64,000 nucleotides of DNA from Prochlorococcus sp. AG-402-B05. GTDB taxonomy: Bacteria; Cyanobacteriota; Cyanobacteriia; PCC-6307; Cyanobiaceae. The position numbers were made by a program, and so were the translations under genes. Positions 63,425 to 64,000 of this stretch are shown here, piece by piece. Under the pieces are notes generated by a model, which did no database searches, was not told the origin of the DNA, and was given only the letters and a program-made list of their open reading frames with translations. Location: assembly GCA_003279635.1 (NCBI GenBank), contig QCHK01000005.1:49444-113443 (forward strand). The letters are read 5' to 3'. Within the stretch, counting starts at the first letter, position 1. The number at the start of each line of letters is the position of its first letter.

Positions 63425-63690
63425 ATCTTTGAAATGGCACTGTATATTTCTTATTTTTTTACAAACCAGTAAACCTTTTAAAAATGGGCCCTAAATTTCT
63501 TGCTCTGTATTTTCATAAGCAATAATCTCTCTACTTTTCTTGTGATTATTAGTTTTATATCTTTTTGTGCTTAACTTGCTTAAAAGTTTGGTAATAACTT
63601 GTGGGATTATAAATTTTGTAAATTGGTAGATGCTTTATATAGTAATCTTAGGCTAAAGTTAATTAGTTGTAGTAATTAATCTATTTTATA

Positions 63691-63894
63691 ATGTCCACAA
63701 GTAAGAGAGAAGAAGTTAGTTCTCATTTGCGTTATATCAGGCAAGAACTTCGTGACTTGGATCAAATGCTTGGCCAATATGGCTTATTACCCGAGTTGTC
63801 TGAGCTTAAAGAGGTATATAACTCTTTAGATGCTCTTCATCAATTACTTTCAGGTAAAGTTAAAAAGAAACCTAAGCCTGAGTTTGATGATTGA
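63691..63894 (+). CDS. small charged protein, paralogue of 60545-60769
   Basis: MSTSKREEVSSHLRYIRQELRDLDQMLGQYGLLPELSELKEVYNSLDALHQLLSG...KKKPKPEF. Confidence 0.75.
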   Translation: MSTSKREEVSSHLRYIRQELRDLDQMLGQYGLLPELSELKEVYNSLDALHQLLSGKVKKKPKPEFDD

Positions 63895-64000
63895 TATAAT
63901 TTTTATCTATTTGAATAGAAGTTTGAAAAATTCGTTTGATTTTAATCTTTTGTATTGATAAGTTTTTGGTTGGTATCTGTAAAAAAACTACTATCCAAGG

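Overview
AT-rich, densely packed cyanobacterial chromosome segment. Gene content points to marine picocyanobacteria, most likely Prochlorococcus: lycopene cyclase, B12-dependent ribonucleotide reductase, metY/metA, phnDCE, purK followed by a 6S-like RNA, and many tiny proteins. Most of 1-50 kb is housekeeping metabolism. From about 50.7 to 64 kb, gene density drops and short conserved-looking ORFs dominate. I see no CRISPR array, no rRNA and no convincing transposon or prophage; one tRNA-Ser(UGA) is present. Items most worth a second look: (i) a ~550-codon GT39-like membrane glycosyltransferase frame at 21065-22711 broken by three in-frame stops, each one G->A change from TGG, with no frameshift; (ii) a phosphatase / unknown 513-aa protein / sugar-kinase-like cluster at 8.4-12.5 kb; (iii) an 11-residue repeat protein at 50.75-51.1 kb; (iv) two pairs of small paralogous proteins; (v) several long perfect inverted repeats, including a 28-bp hairpin at 62423-62484 and a 22-bp hairpin encoding the C-termini of two convergent genes. 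Nothing was searched against a database. Names come from recognising family motifs in the translated ORFs.
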